Below are positions 8,517 through 15,147 of a DNA stretch of 24,361 bases, in pieces. Position 1 is the stretch's first letter. Every line of letters starts with the position of its first letter. The stretch covers positions 1 to 24,361 of the IMG/VR virus record IMGVR_UViG_3300041402_000686. One strand, 5' to 3'. A program made the position numbers and the translations under genes. The notes under the pieces were generated by a model. It did no database searches, was not told where the DNA came from, and was given only the letters and a program-made list of their open reading frames with translations. Source of the stretch: a virus.

Positions 8517-8779
8517 TGGCTATAACATGGGAAGCAGTATCAGCAAGGATCGAAGGTGATAGAAAATATATTACTATTCGAGAATTAACAGATGGAAACC
8601 CTAGTGATCCAGATAAACTTTATTCTATTGACGACAACATAGGCAAGTCAAATAATGAATTAGCTCAAAAACTTAAAATAAAAATCAACGCCGACAGAGC
8701 AAAAGAATTAGAAAAGCAAGCTGTCATCGACGAGTTGAACCTTGAACTTGAAAATTTTGAAACCTTCTTAAATACTTAA
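8516..8779 (+). CDS. Small hypothetical protein of the structural operon
   Basis: An 87-residue protein starting with MAITWEAVSARIEGDRKYIT. I chose the ATG at 8516 because it overlaps the previous stop in a TAATG junction, the same coupling used at 9160-9164 and 10398-10402. An in-frame upstream start at 8489 would overlap the previous gene by 28 bases. The N-terminal half reads as a short beta segment and the last 40 residues form a probable coiled helix (NADRAKELEKQAVIDELNLE). Function unknown; likely a small virion or assembly protein. Confidence 0.55.
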   Translation: MAITWEAVSARIEGDRKYITIRELTDGNPSDPDKLYSIDDNIGKSNNELAQKLKIKINADRAKELEKQAVIDELNLELENFETFLNT

Positions 8780-8781
8780 TC

Positions 8782-9162
8782 ATGGCAATAATAGAACCCA
8801 CATGGGAAACAGGTATAAGCATAAGGGGTGCTGCAGCCGTAGCATCGGGGGCAACAAGTAGCGATGCTGTAAGCTTAAAGACAGCAGCCAGAAGGCCTGC
8901 AAAAATACAATACAAAGTAGTTTTTGGAGGTTCACCGGATGACGATAGCCTTCTTGAGGCGTTTAATTCGTCCGATGACGGAACTAGTGTTGATACTGTG
9001 CCGTTTTATTCGATAGTTATACCGTGGCAAACATCATTTACTCATATAGATTCTTTTTTAACGAACAATCCGCATGTCACAATAAAACTAACAAATAATG
9101 ATACAACCGATAATGTGACATTTTCGGTCTTGTATGCTGGTCTATACCACACAACTACTTAA
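8782..9162 (+). CDS. Small beta-rich predicted virion protein
   Basis: A 126-residue protein beginning MAIIEPTWETGISIRGAAAV. The opening MAI-E-TWE resembles that of the preceding small gene (MAITWE), hinting at a shared fold or duplication of the leader. The central and C-terminal parts alternate hydrophobic residues as beta strands (IQYKVVFGGS, TVPFYSIVIPW, VTIKLTNNDT, VTFSVLYAGLY). It has no cysteines, signal peptide or enzymatic motif. It is coupled to the LamG adhesin gene by TAATG. Probably a decoration or fibre-base protein, by context only. Confidence 0.5.
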   Translation: MAIIEPTWETGISIRGAAAVASGATSSDAVSLKTAARRPAKIQYKVVFGGSPDDDSLLEAFNSSDDGTSVDTVPFYSIVIPWQTSFTHIDSFLTNNPHVTIKLTNNDTTDNVTFSVLYAGLYHTTT

Positions 9163-10400
9163 TGTCATTATTCAAACCTGAGAAAGGGCAAGGGCTTAAT
9201 TTTGATCATACTGTAAACAGTGGACTATTGCTTTGTATGCCGACGGTTGAAGGTTCAGGATCGAAAACCTTTAATTTAATCGGTAATCAAAATAATGGGA
9301 CCCTAACAAATGGACCAACTTGGGAGCCTTCAGAATTTGGTGGTAGTATCGGTTTTAATGGAAGCACTAGTTATATATCACTTGATTCAAACCCTACTCC
9401 TTCCTATCCATTCACTGTTTGTACATGGGTAGTTCCTGGCTCTCTCAGTGACAAACAATCAGTTTATTGCTCCGCAACCACGGGGGTAAATGTTGTTTTT
9501 GACTCGGTGGATAACCAAATTTTATCCGGAATTGCCGGTGGGAAAGCAGCAAATTATAATTCAGATATAGCAGCAGGGAAACCCGTACACGTTGCCTTTG
9601 TGTTTAGGGACGGGAGCACCGATCAGAGCGTGTACATCAATAGTGTAGATCTAACAGTTGCCTCGACAGAATGGTGGGGTTCAGGCTCAAACCGAATAGG
9701 AAGTGGAAACGCCAGGCATTATTGGGATGGATTAATTGATGAGGTCAGGATCTACAACAGAGCATTAAACGCATTCGAAGTAAAACTGTTGTCCCAAAGA
9801 CCACCAGAATTATATGAGCAACAAGATTTATCTTTTTTGTTTGCAGCATTGGCAGGACTCGCGATAATAAAATCAATATCCGATCCAATAGGCATCACAG
9901 ATTCAGCAAGCAGGATTCTAAGTCTAGTCAGGCAAAACTCAGAATCAATTGGAGTGTCGGATACGACAATAAGAGCCATAGGGTTATCCAGAACTGAAAG
10001 TGAATCTATTGGAATCACAGATACGGTAACGAGGAAAGTAGGGATATTTCGAACAATATCCGACACTGTAGGCATCACTGATTTAGCTGGGAAAGTTTTC
10101 AAACTTGTTAAAAAAATATCAGATTCAATAGGAATTTCCGATACTTCGTCAAGAATAATTGCATACGTAAGAAGTAAATCAGAATCCGTTGGAGTAACAG
10201 ATTCGGTTTCCAGGTCGGGGTTTGCTATTATAAAATCAATTGCCGATTCAATAGGGATAACGGACGTTGTAGTGAAAACTTTAAACCCATTTTTCCAAGC
10301 ATTCGCAAAACTAAAAGTATTAATTTTCGGGAATCCTAGAACCATTATTGAGATATACGGAAATCCTGAAACAACGATAAAAATTTACGGAGATCTTTAA
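9162..10400 (+). CDS. LamG-type adhesin with tandem 20-residue repeats
   Basis: A 412-residue protein. Residues about 20-215 are a concanavalin A-like LamG domain: it has NNGTLTNGPTW, IGFNGSTSYISL and the hallmark WDGLIDEVRIYNRAL, which in this family packs a jelly-roll used for sugar or ligand binding. A short hydrophobic stretch (SFLFAALAGLAII) follows, then seven repeats with the core S(E/D)S(I/V)G(I/V)(T/S)D at about 239-368. The C-terminus has mirrored strands, IFGNPRTIIEIYGNPETTIK. The layout fits a host-binding fibre: lectin-like head, periodic stalk, beta anchor. Which end attaches to the virion is not visible. It sits in the coupled structural operon with TAATG junctions on both sides. 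Confidence 0.75.
   Translation: MSLFKPEKGQGLNFDHTVNSGLLLCMPTVEGSGSKTFNLIGNQNNGTLTNGPTWEPSEFGGSIGFNGSTSYISLDSNPTPSYPFTVCTWVVPGSLSDKQSVYCSATTGVNVVFDSVDNQILSGIAGGKAANYNSDIAAGKPVHVAFVFRDGSTDQSVYINSVDLTVASTEWWGSGSNRIGSGNARHYWDGLIDEVRIYNRALNAFEVKLLSQRPPELYEQQDLSFLFAALAGLAIIKSISDPIGITDSASRILSLVRQNSESIGVSDTTIRAIGLSRTESESIGITDTVTRKVGIFRTISDTVGITDLAGKVFKLVKKISDSIGISDTSSRIIAYVRSKSESVGVTDSVSRSGFAIIKSIADSIGITDVVVKTLNPFFQAFAKLKVLIFGNPRTIIEIYGNPETTIKIYGDL
9876..10265 (+). repeat. Seven tandem coding repeats of 60 nt (20 residues)
   Basis: Within the LamG adhesin gene the core 'SIG(I/V)(T/S)D' recurs with the Ile/Val codon before the Gly at 9888, 9948, 10008, 10068, 10128, 10188 and 10251. The spacing is exactly 60 bases five times and 63 the last time. 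Copies differ in DNA sequence, including synonymous changes, so this is an old, selected protein repeat and not a fresh microsatellite. Each unit has the form core plus a basic stretch such as 'xxRxxxxxR'. Confidence 0.85.
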
Positions 10401-10684
10401 TGTCTATATTCTCTAATCAAACCAAATATACCTTGGTATCTCCTATTCGAGTTGATGATCTTGGAATCGAGTCTGGTACATTTGAATACATCAAACCATC
10501 AAATGTAAAAGGAAGTTTCGAGGCCACAGTTGACGCAGAAAACAATCAAATAACTTACGATGTAACAGCCGGAGATCTTGACGAACTTGGAACGTGGTCA
10601 ATATGGGCTACGTACACCGATGGGAACGGAAGATTTACGAGAGCAAGAACAACAAAGCATCTTTTTGAAGATGATAAACGTTAA
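10400..10684 (+). CDS. Small beta-sandwich-like virion protein
   Basis: A 94-residue protein that reads as a single Ig-like or baseplate-type beta domain: TKYTLVSPIRVDDLG, FEATVDAENNQITYDVTAG, then DELGTWSIWATYTDGNG and a final RTTKHLFE strand. The 'D-LGTWSIWATYTDGNG' pattern (compact strand with a turn before an aromatic strand) is typical of phage structural proteins that describe a polarity or strain term, but I cannot name the family. It starts at a TAATG overlap with the LamG adhesin gene, so it is probably made with it, perhaps as a cap or accessory fibre piece. Confidence 0.5.
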   Translation: MSIFSNQTKYTLVSPIRVDDLGIESGTFEYIKPSNVKGSFEATVDAENNQITYDVTAGDLDELGTWSIWATYTDGNGRFTRARTTKHLFEDDKR

Positions 10685-10700
10685 TATATAGGAGTTAAAA

Positions 10701-10917
10701 ATGACGACTGAAACAAGAGCTAAAAGAGAAATTAGACCCATAATCATTCCAACTATAGACCGTTTTCTTGGAAACGAAAACTGGAAGACTCCTAATCATC
10801 CTATTGTAGCGGCTCCAAGCGCAGCAGATGACACGGGAACGGTTTGTTGATGGGATGGCATATTTTTGCATAGCTGAGGATACATGGCAACGCGTGGTTA
10901 TTGCTACGTGGGCTTAG
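10701..10917 (+). CDS. Frameshift-interrupted small phage structural protein
   Basis: The ATG at 10701 has a good Shine-Dalgarno (TAGGAG) and opens a 49-residue frame that ends at TGA 10848-10850. The +1 frame then continues from about 10840 to TAG 10915-10917 and encodes RFVDGMAYFCIAEDTWQRVV and four more residues. This reads like the usual C-terminus of small phage virion proteins ('...YxCxAxxTWxRV...W'). The N-terminal part ends in SAADDTGT, so the intact product would be about 73 residues, joined at 10839-10842 (ACG|G). Removing one base restores one frame. Either the assembly carries an extra base or the gene is truncated or needs a +1 shift. Confidence 0.55.
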
Positions 10918-10933
10918 CTTTGTAATTCATTTA

Positions 10934-11311
10934 TTAGTTATCAAAATATCCAATTTTAAAACAATCTCTACTTTTCTCACCTTTGGAAAGAACAGGTTTA
11001 AAATTTATCCATCTCCAACAGCTTTTTGTATTGATTGGCCTTGGCTTCTTTGAGTTTTTAGATACCTTTAGCATCAAGTCATTTTCAAGAGCCTTCCACG
11101 CTTTCTTATTGCCTTTTTTCGGGATAGGGAAGCAATTCATAACCCTTACCATTAAGCCCCTGCATTTCGTACATTCTCCACCATGCTTATTCCCAATTCT
11201 ACATTTGAAACACACGTGTTTATTCCTAACCCAAAAACCAACCCTGTTTCTTTTTTCGATATGACCTTCTTTTTCGAAATTTTCTTTTGACTCTTTTGTG
11301 TATAAGAACAT
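10934..11311 (-). CDS. Small basic protein with zinc-ribbon-like cysteines
   Basis: A 125-residue, Lys- and Arg-rich protein. Two CxxC pairs at C34/C37 and C47/C50 (within CFKCRIGNKHGGECTKC) make a compact zinc knuckle; the loop between them also has a His. The C-terminal half (about 85-120) has further basic and Trp/Cys residues (SCWRWINFKP). The fold is plausible for nucleic-acid or protein binding by a small phage accessory protein. It is the last of three leftward genes; a start at 11311 is preceded by a weak AAGGGA-like site. Not recognised as a named family. Confidence 0.5.
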   Translation of the reverse strand: MFLYTKESKENFEKEGHIEKRNRVGFWVRNKHVCFKCRIGNKHGGECTKCRGLMVRVMNCFPIPKKGNKKAWKALENDLMLKVSKNSKKPRPINTKSCWRWINFKPVLSKGEKSRDCFKIGYFDN

Positions 11312-11349
11312 GATCCCTTATTAGTTATTGGTTTCCACCTATTACTATG

Positions 11350-11649
11350 TTATGAAAACAGGTCCGCCGATTCGTTAGTAGCCGGTATTGCATAGTATTC
11401 TTTTGGCGTCATCTCTATTACTGTGACACTTGCATACATCCTGTTCACATCAAACTGTTTTAATTGTTCCTGAGTGTACTGTTTTTTCAATTTTGACCAA
11501 AAGTTTCTGAGTGATTTCGCGTCTGTTTTATCAGTGAAAAACTCCCGTCCATCCCAAGCCACGCACTTCGCAATTTGCATAACATTCTGTTCAACTCGAC
11601 CGCTACCGTTCGAATTTTGCTCTTTTGTTTTACTCCGCTCTTCACTCAT
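11350..11649 (-). CDS. Small hypothetical protein
   Basis: A 99-residue soluble protein. The first 20 residues are polar and likely disordered (SEERSKTKEQNSNGSG). The rest reads as mixed helix and strand: AKCVAWDGREFFTDKTDAKS, a helical LRNFWSKLKKQYTQEQLKQF, and a C-terminal strand with VTVIEMTPKEYYAIPATN. An AAGGTGA Shine-Dalgarno lies seven bases before the ATG. It is the middle gene of the leftward trio at 10934-11939. Function unknown. Confidence 0.5.
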   Translation of the reverse strand: MSEERSKTKEQNSNGSGRVEQNVMQIAKCVAWDGREFFTDKTDAKSLRNFWSKLKKQYTQEQLKQFDVNRMYASVTVIEMTPKEYYAIPATNESADLFS

Positions 11650-11693
11650 AATTCACCTTTTGTTTTTCGCCTGTGCGGCGGGTTGTCATGGAG

Positions 11694-11939
11694 TTATTCT
11701 ACTTGGTACTCATATTTATCAATAATCTTTAAATCATACTTATTAAGCCCGCCAAGCCTCCACTCAATTAAGTTAAATCTATTGCTTGAATTGCTCCACT
11801 TTTTGTAATAAGTTTTGTCATCATCATTGCAATAAAAAATATCGCATGTATTCTCGTCAAACATGAGGCACCCACCATATTTAAGCTCATCAGTAATTTT
11901 AGGTGTTTGCTTTATCTTTTCTATAGCTTGCTTTTTCAT
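11694..11939 (-). CDS. Small hypothetical protein, first of the leftward trio
   Basis: An 81-residue protein with an excellent ribosome site (AGGAGG, six to seven bases before the ATG). The N-terminus is basic and helical, followed by strands with GGCLMFDENTCDIFYCNDDD and then WSNSSNRFNLIEWRLGGL. Three cysteines are visible but no zinc pattern. Together with 11350-11649 and 10934-11311 it forms a leftward three-gene set behind the divergent promoter at 12015-12070. I do not recognise it. Confidence 0.5.
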   Translation of the reverse strand: MKKQAIEKIKQTPKITDELKYGGCLMFDENTCDIFYCNDDDKTYYKKWSNSSNRFNLIEWRLGGLNKYDLKIIDKYEYQVE

Positions 11940-12014
11940 AATCCTCCTAAAGTTTAAAAACGCAATATAACATTCAATAAATCACACCATAACAATTACA
12001 AACCCGCTTCAAAC

Positions 12015-12070
12015 TGTCAATACTAAATAAACAAGCTAAAATATTGACGAACAAATAAAAACAGTATAGA
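12015..12070. promoter_or_regulatory. Divergent promoter region between leftward trio and rightward operon
   Basis: Minus-strand -35 TTGACA at 12020-12015 faces the trio at 11939; its best -10 (TGTAAT, 12000-11995) is only 14 bases away, so it is uncertain. The plus strand has TTGACG at 12044-12049, 15 bases, then TATAGA at 12065-12070. The sequence CTGTCAATACT at 12014-12024 is identical to 17847-17857 in another divergent promoter region. Read as a whole, the boxes form an imperfect inverted repeat centred near 12032. Confidence 0.45.
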
Positions 12071-12095
12071 TTCACTAGCGACACATGCAGTAAAA

Positions 12096-12190
12096 CGTTT
12101 CTATCCTAGGCTCTGAAACGAATAATAAAAGTTGTGTGACTTCACGGCGGTCTTAAAATGCGGGGTGAGAGTATCCAGACTGCCACACAA
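12096..12190 (+). promoter_or_regulatory. Structured 5' leader of the 12207-14487 operon
   Basis: No gene is seen at 11940-12206. Past the predicted promoter the leader can form two hairpins. The first is a perfect 6-bp stem CGTTTC (12096-12101) with GAAACG (12115-12120). The second is larger: TTGTGT (12132-12137) pairs with ACACAA (12185-12190), and GGCGGTCT (12146-12153) pairs with AGACTGCC (12177-12184) with one G-U, leaving an 8-nt bulge and a 23-nt loop. The ribosome site (AAAGGAG) follows at 12197-12203 just outside the stem. It is a riboswitch- or protein-binding-leader-like shape, but I match it to no known class. Confidence 0.45.
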
Positions 12191-12206
12191 TAAACAAAGG
12201 AGTAAA

Positions 12207-12353
12207 ATGAAAAACAAACTAGGAAGCGGAGGCGATGGCCTGCCAGTTAAACCAGAAGAAACAGGACTGAAAGATCCCAACTTTGGCAGAAACAAACCAT
12301 GCGGTGGCTCAGGATTACCAACTAGAAAGAATGGGCCAAAAGAGGTAAATTAA
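12207..12353 (+). CDS. Small hypothetical protein (48 residues)
   Basis: The ATG at 12207 has a strong AAAGGAG site six bases upstream and follows the structured leader. The 48-residue product is Gly-, Pro- and Lys-rich, with a loose internal echo: GSGGDGLPVKPEE near the start and CGGSGLPTRKN near the end. It has no hydrophobic core, so it is probably unfolded or binds a partner. An upstream in-frame ATG at 12132 is rejected because it would translate the leader hairpin and lacks a ribosome site. Its stop is followed at once by the next reading frame. Confidence 0.45.
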   Translation: MKNKLGSGGDGLPVKPEETGLKDPNFGRNKPCGGSGLPTRKNGPKEVN

Positions 12354-12413
12354 ATGCCAATAATGATCGACGGGTATGGAAACGCAACATTTTTACAAAG
12401 AGAGGAAAATAAA

Positions 12414-12619
12414 ATGGAACTATGGATTTCAGGGCATTATACAAAAGAATATAAGAGTGGAAACGTAGCATGGGAGCTTCACGGAATATTTGACGATAAA
12501 AAAAAGCGATTAAATCTTGCATAAAAAAGAGTTATTTTATAGCCCCATTTGAACTGAATAAAGAGCTTAAAAAAGAAACGGTCATTTGCGACGTTCATTA
12601 TCCATTAGCTGAATCATGA
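12414..12619 (+). CDS. Frameshifted small phage protein at an A AAA AAG slippery site
   Basis: The ATG at 12414 is preceded by GAGAGGA, and MELWISGHYTKEY begins the frame. In zero frame it hits TAA at 12522-12524 soon after KKRLNLA. In the -1 frame after a run of eight A at 12498-12505, it continues KAIKSCIKKSYFIAPFELNK and ends at TGA 12617-12619, overlapping the next ATG (ATGA). The continuous product of about 68 residues matches the pattern of a small phage protein ('WELxGxF...KAI..C...YFIAPxELNKEL'). The site A AAA AAG (12500-12506) is the same heptamer used by dnaX for programmed -1 frameshifting. A one-base assembly deletion in the A run is the simpler alternative. Confidence 0.6.
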
Positions 12620-13035
12620 ACATACTATGCAAGCTATTAGGCCATAAAACAACTTGGACTTCAATCCGAGCTTTCAGGGATCACCCATGCACAAGAAAAG
12701 ATTGCTCTTATATTGAAAAAGGTTTGAAATATCCACCTATGCCAGAATGTAAATCATCTAAGACAGAAAATAACATGAAAACAAAATTAACGGTAGAAGA
12801 CATTAAAAAAAAGATTGTAAGCAAAACATTCACAACGTTGCCAAGTGGGAAATGCATTGTTTGTGAAATCATGCTTAAAAACGGGTTTAGTGTCAGGGGT
12901 GAAGCCGCCGTAGTTGATATCAAAAACCATGTTCAAGAAATAGGCGAGGCAATAGCCTTTGAAAATGCTATAAAGCAAATCTGGATAGTTGAAGGATATC
13001 TTTTACAAGAAAAGCTTTACAAGGCTAACAATTGA
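12616..13035 (+). CDS. DUF1660-like finger fused to Gp49-family domain
   Basis: A 139-residue two-part protein. Residues 1-40 (MNILCKLLGHKTTW, then HPCTRKDCSYIEKG) resemble the DUF1660 zinc-finger-like prophage proteins that open with a C-x-LxGHK motif and end with paired cysteines. Residues about 55-135 match the phage Gp49/Sf6 gene 66 family: LTVEDIKKKIVSKTF, IVCEIMLKNGF, GEAAVVDIKNH, IGEAIAFENAIKQIW and EGYLLQEKL. An internal in-frame ATG at 12775 could start the Gp49-like part alone. Neither part has a settled function. The ATG overlaps the previous -1 frame stop (ATGA), supporting that frame. Confidence 0.65.
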   Translation: MNILCKLLGHKTTWTSIRAFRDHPCTRKDCSYIEKGLKYPPMPECKSSKTENNMKTKLTVEDIKKKIVSKTFTTLPSGKCIVCEIMLKNGFSVRGEAAVVDIKNHVQEIGEAIAFENAIKQIWIVEGYLLQEKLYKANN

Positions 13036-13036
13036 A

Positions 13037-13198
13037 ATGAAAAAATTCAAAGGTAAATTCCACAGGAAAGAAGAAGACAACAAATACACAAAGGAATCAC
13101 AAAAGAGCTTTAGAAAAACAGGCAAGAACCTATTACACTTTGATCCTGATACTATTTTCGTTCCTAGTTACAAAACACCGAAAGATTATATTTGGTAA
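13037..13198 (+). CDS. Small basic hypothetical protein (53 residues)
   Basis: The ATG at 13037 lies two bases after the previous stop (TGA 13033-13035), fitting translational reinitiation; a farther upstream in-frame start would overlap the Gp49-like gene by 47 bases. The product is strongly basic (KKFKGKFHRKEEDNKYTKES) and ends with an aromatic tail containing FVPSYKTPKDYIW. It looks like a small nucleic-acid- or capsid-associated protein, but no family is recognised. Confidence 0.4.
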   Translation: MKKFKGKFHRKEEDNKYTKESQKSFRKTGKNLLHFDPDTIFVPSYKTPKDYIW

Positions 13199-13223
13199 AA
13201 CCAAAAATTAAACCAAAGGAAAA

Positions 13224-13541
13224 ATGAAAGAAAAAACATTACATAATTCAACAGTTTCAGGCGCAAGAGAAAACGTAAAAGATATTAACATCGTAGGGAA
13301 TGGAGATCTATTTCAACTTTTGTGCAAAGCCTCTTCGAAAGAAGAAGGATGGATGAAATCAACAAAAGCAATGCAGATAGGAGGCGGCCTTTCAAGTGGG
13401 TGTTTAGTCCAGGTTACCACTCAGCAGAAAAATATAGACGGTTCATATTCAATAGCAGAGGCATTAACATTCATTCCATGTGTTAGAATAATCGAAGATA
13501 TTAACGGGGGTAGAAAATTAGTTTCTTTTGACCATGCCTAA
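13224..13541 (+). CDS. Conserved-type small phage protein
   Basis: A 105-residue protein with AAAGGA upstream. Motifs include FQLLCKASSKEEGWMKSTKAM, split by a Gly turn, then GCLVQVTTQQKNIDGSYSIAEALTF and PCVRIIEDINGG. The 'GCLVQVTTQQxxxDGSYSxAEAxTFxP' pattern is familiar from small proteins encoded near phage head genes, but I know no function. Its last bases overlap the ATG of the head morphogenesis gene by eight bases, so they are coupled. Confidence 0.6.
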   Translation: MKEKTLHNSTVSGARENVKDINIVGNGDLFQLLCKASSKEEGWMKSTKAMQIGGGLSSGCLVQVTTQQKNIDGSYSIAEALTFIPCVRIIEDINGGRKLVSFDHA

Positions 13542-14487
13542 ATCAAAACCATTCGCAAAACCAACCTTTCCAAATTCCATAGTCCAGGACTATGGAAAAG
13601 CTATAATCAAAGAAGTAAACCTAATCGACAATCTTATCAAAGAGATCCTTTATCCCCAACTCGATAAGATCACCAACACCAAAAGCGAAAGATTAGACTC
13701 AACTGTCAGACTTGATATTGAATTAAAAAAACTTGCAGGGGTTGACTTGGTTGTTGAATTAATAAGACGGATCAAATCAAAATTCTATGGAGAGCTCATT
13801 CCAGACGGACAGGAGCCAACGCAAAGACTATTCACCAAGTCTGCAAGGAGAATAGCAAAAACATTTATGACTCGGACTGAAGAGTTTACGGAAAAAAAGT
13901 TTGTCGCGGAGTTCGAAAATCAGACTGGAACAAAACCCTTGGCACGAGATTTAAATGTCGATATATTTCTGGATGAATCTATTGCTAGAAATGTAAATCT
14001 AATCAAAACCTTACCTAATAGATATCTATCACAAGTTACGGATCTTGTAACCGATGCTGTGAGCAAGGGCCAGCTTACTCGTGAAGTCAGGAAAGAACTT
14101 TTTAAAATTAAGGAAACAACCAAGAATTCTGCTAGACTTTTGGCAAGAGATCAGATTTCAAAGCTAACAGGTGTATTAAACGAATCACGATTACGAAAAC
14201 TCGGAGTAAAAGAATACATATGGAGAACTGTAAATGATAGCCGTGTAAGATCATTATCAAATACGAATGGCGTTAGTAGTCACGCTTATTTAGAAGGAAC
14301 GCTTCATAAATGGTCATCAGACCCTGTGGTTGTCTTCAAAGGAAAACGGGCAGGAACAAGGCATGCACCTACGGAAGATTTCCAGTGCAGATGCCACGCC
14401 CAAGGAGTTTACGACGACATAACAGGAATAGAACACCCCGAAACAAAAGCCGCCCGTAAGAAGTCTATTGCTTTGGGGTTGCTATAA
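13534..14487 (+). CDS. Phage head morphogenesis protein (SPP1 gp7-like)
   Basis: A 317-residue minor head protein of the SPP1 gp7/Mu F type, which binds the portal and enters the procapsid. The C-terminal domain (about 195-292) is diagnostic: SARLLARDQISKLTGVLNES, then YIWRTVNDSRVRSLSNTNGV, HAYLEGTLHKW and the terminal FQCRCHAQGV with C285 and C287. The N-terminal two thirds are helical with many Arg/Lys residues. I chose the ATG at 13534 over a TTG six bases upstream. It overlaps the previous gene. It lies about 9 kb from the portal, whereas these two are adjacent in most phages, pointing to insertions between them. Confidence 0.85.
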   Translation: MPKSKPFAKPTFPNSIVQDYGKAIIKEVNLIDNLIKEILYPQLDKITNTKSERLDSTVRLDIELKKLAGVDLVVELIRRIKSKFYGELIPDGQEPTQRLFTKSARRIAKTFMTRTEEFTEKKFVAEFENQTGTKPLARDLNVDIFLDESIARNVNLIKTLPNRYLSQVTDLVTDAVSKGQLTREVRKELFKIKETTKNSARLLARDQISKLTGVLNESRLRKLGVKEYIWRTVNDSRVRSLSNTNGVSSHAYLEGTLHKWSSDPVVVFKGKRAGTRHAPTEDFQCRCHAQGVYDDITGIEHPETKAARKKSIALGLL

Positions 14488-14490
14488 TAT

Positions 14491-15129
14491 TCAAACGGTA
14501 ATTAGTTTTTTTGAAAAATAAATCTGCCCTTTCCCCGTTACAAGAACTTTATGCGCTGTTCGTTCTTCCTCTTTGTGGTCCAAATAAGTCACTTTTTTAA
14601 CTTCAAACAACCCCGAGTTCATATAGGTTTGATAAGGTCTGTTAGATTTAACTAGATACTTATTATCATAGAAAAATTTAAAAAGTTTATTCTGACCTGT
14701 TTTGAATCCTTTTTTAGTTAGTAGGTTTGCAAATTCAGCAACAGTAATAGAGTTTACACTTGTTTTGACTTGATCGTGAAATTCAATCTTTGGTTGTGCT
14801 TCTTCTAACTGTAAAGATTGGCTCTCTATTTCTTGTTTTAGGTCTTCAATCTCTTCATTTAAAAACCCTATTGCCTGTTGGATTAATAATTTCTTTTCAA
14901 GGTCTGTTTTTGGGAGCTTTGACGATCGACTTAGGTGTTGATTTTGCTGGATGTTTAGTTTTATAGCTGTGACTTCTTCCTCATTCAGAAGCGTTACTAC
15001 TCCATTTTTAACTTTATCAGGGAATAACTTTTTTACATATTTTGAAACGGTTGTGTGGTGGATGTCAAAAGTATCAGACACCATGGCCACGGTCATATCA
15101 TCGGTGTGATTGATGGTTAGTTCTTTCAT
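14491..15129 (-). CDS. Phage antirepressor-type protein with KilAC domain
   Basis: A 212-residue regulator. The N-terminal 60 residues contain a helix-turn-helix pattern (MTVAMVSDTFDIHHTTVSKY, about 12-31), a coiled coil follows at about 75-112, and the KilAC/ANT domain covers 115-212: FHDQVKTSVNSITVAEFANL, KKGFKTGQNKLFKFFYDN and YMNSGLFEVKKVTY. KilAC proteins of phages counter repressors or regulate lysogeny by DNA binding. I chose the ATG at 15129 because it has a GAGAAG ribosome site; the in-frame extension to 15186 would begin inside the leader hairpin. Its stop lies three bases from the convergent end of the gp7-like gene. Confidence 0.85.
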   Translation of the reverse strand: MKELTINHTDDMTVAMVSDTFDIHHTTVSKYVKKLFPDKVKNGVVTLLNEEEVTAIKLNIQQNQHLSRSSKLPKTDLEKKLLIQQAIGFLNEEIEDLKQEIESQSLQLEEAQPKIEFHDQVKTSVNSITVAEFANLLTKKGFKTGQNKLFKFFYDNKYLVKSNRPYQTYMNSGLFEVKKVTYLDHKEEERTAHKVLVTGKGQIYFSKKLITV

Positions 15130-15147
15130 GATTTTCTTCTCAAAATA

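Noticed and set aside
9876-10265. CRISPR-like periodicity
   Set aside because: The 60-nt period is coding, the copies are diverged across their whole length, and no conserved repeat with unrelated spacers exists.
9752-10345. A 197-residue minus-strand reading frame across the adhesin repeats
   Set aside because: It mirrors the 60-nt repeats of the plus-strand gene, has no ribosome site or promoter, and its sequence is a shadow of the repetitive codon use.
11474-11808. Plus-strand frames of 77-83 codons opposite the leftward trio
   Set aside because: They are shadows with Phe- and Leu-rich composition and lack ribosome sites; the minus-strand genes have AAGGTGA and AGGAGG sites.
12132-12206. 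In-frame upstream start extending the 12207 gene to 73 residues
   Set aside because: It would translate the structured leader and has no ribosome site, whereas 12207 has AAAGGAG at the right distance.
12000-12206. A tRNA gene in the structured leader
   Set aside because: The stems do not form a cloverleaf and no T-loop or anticodon arm of normal size is present.
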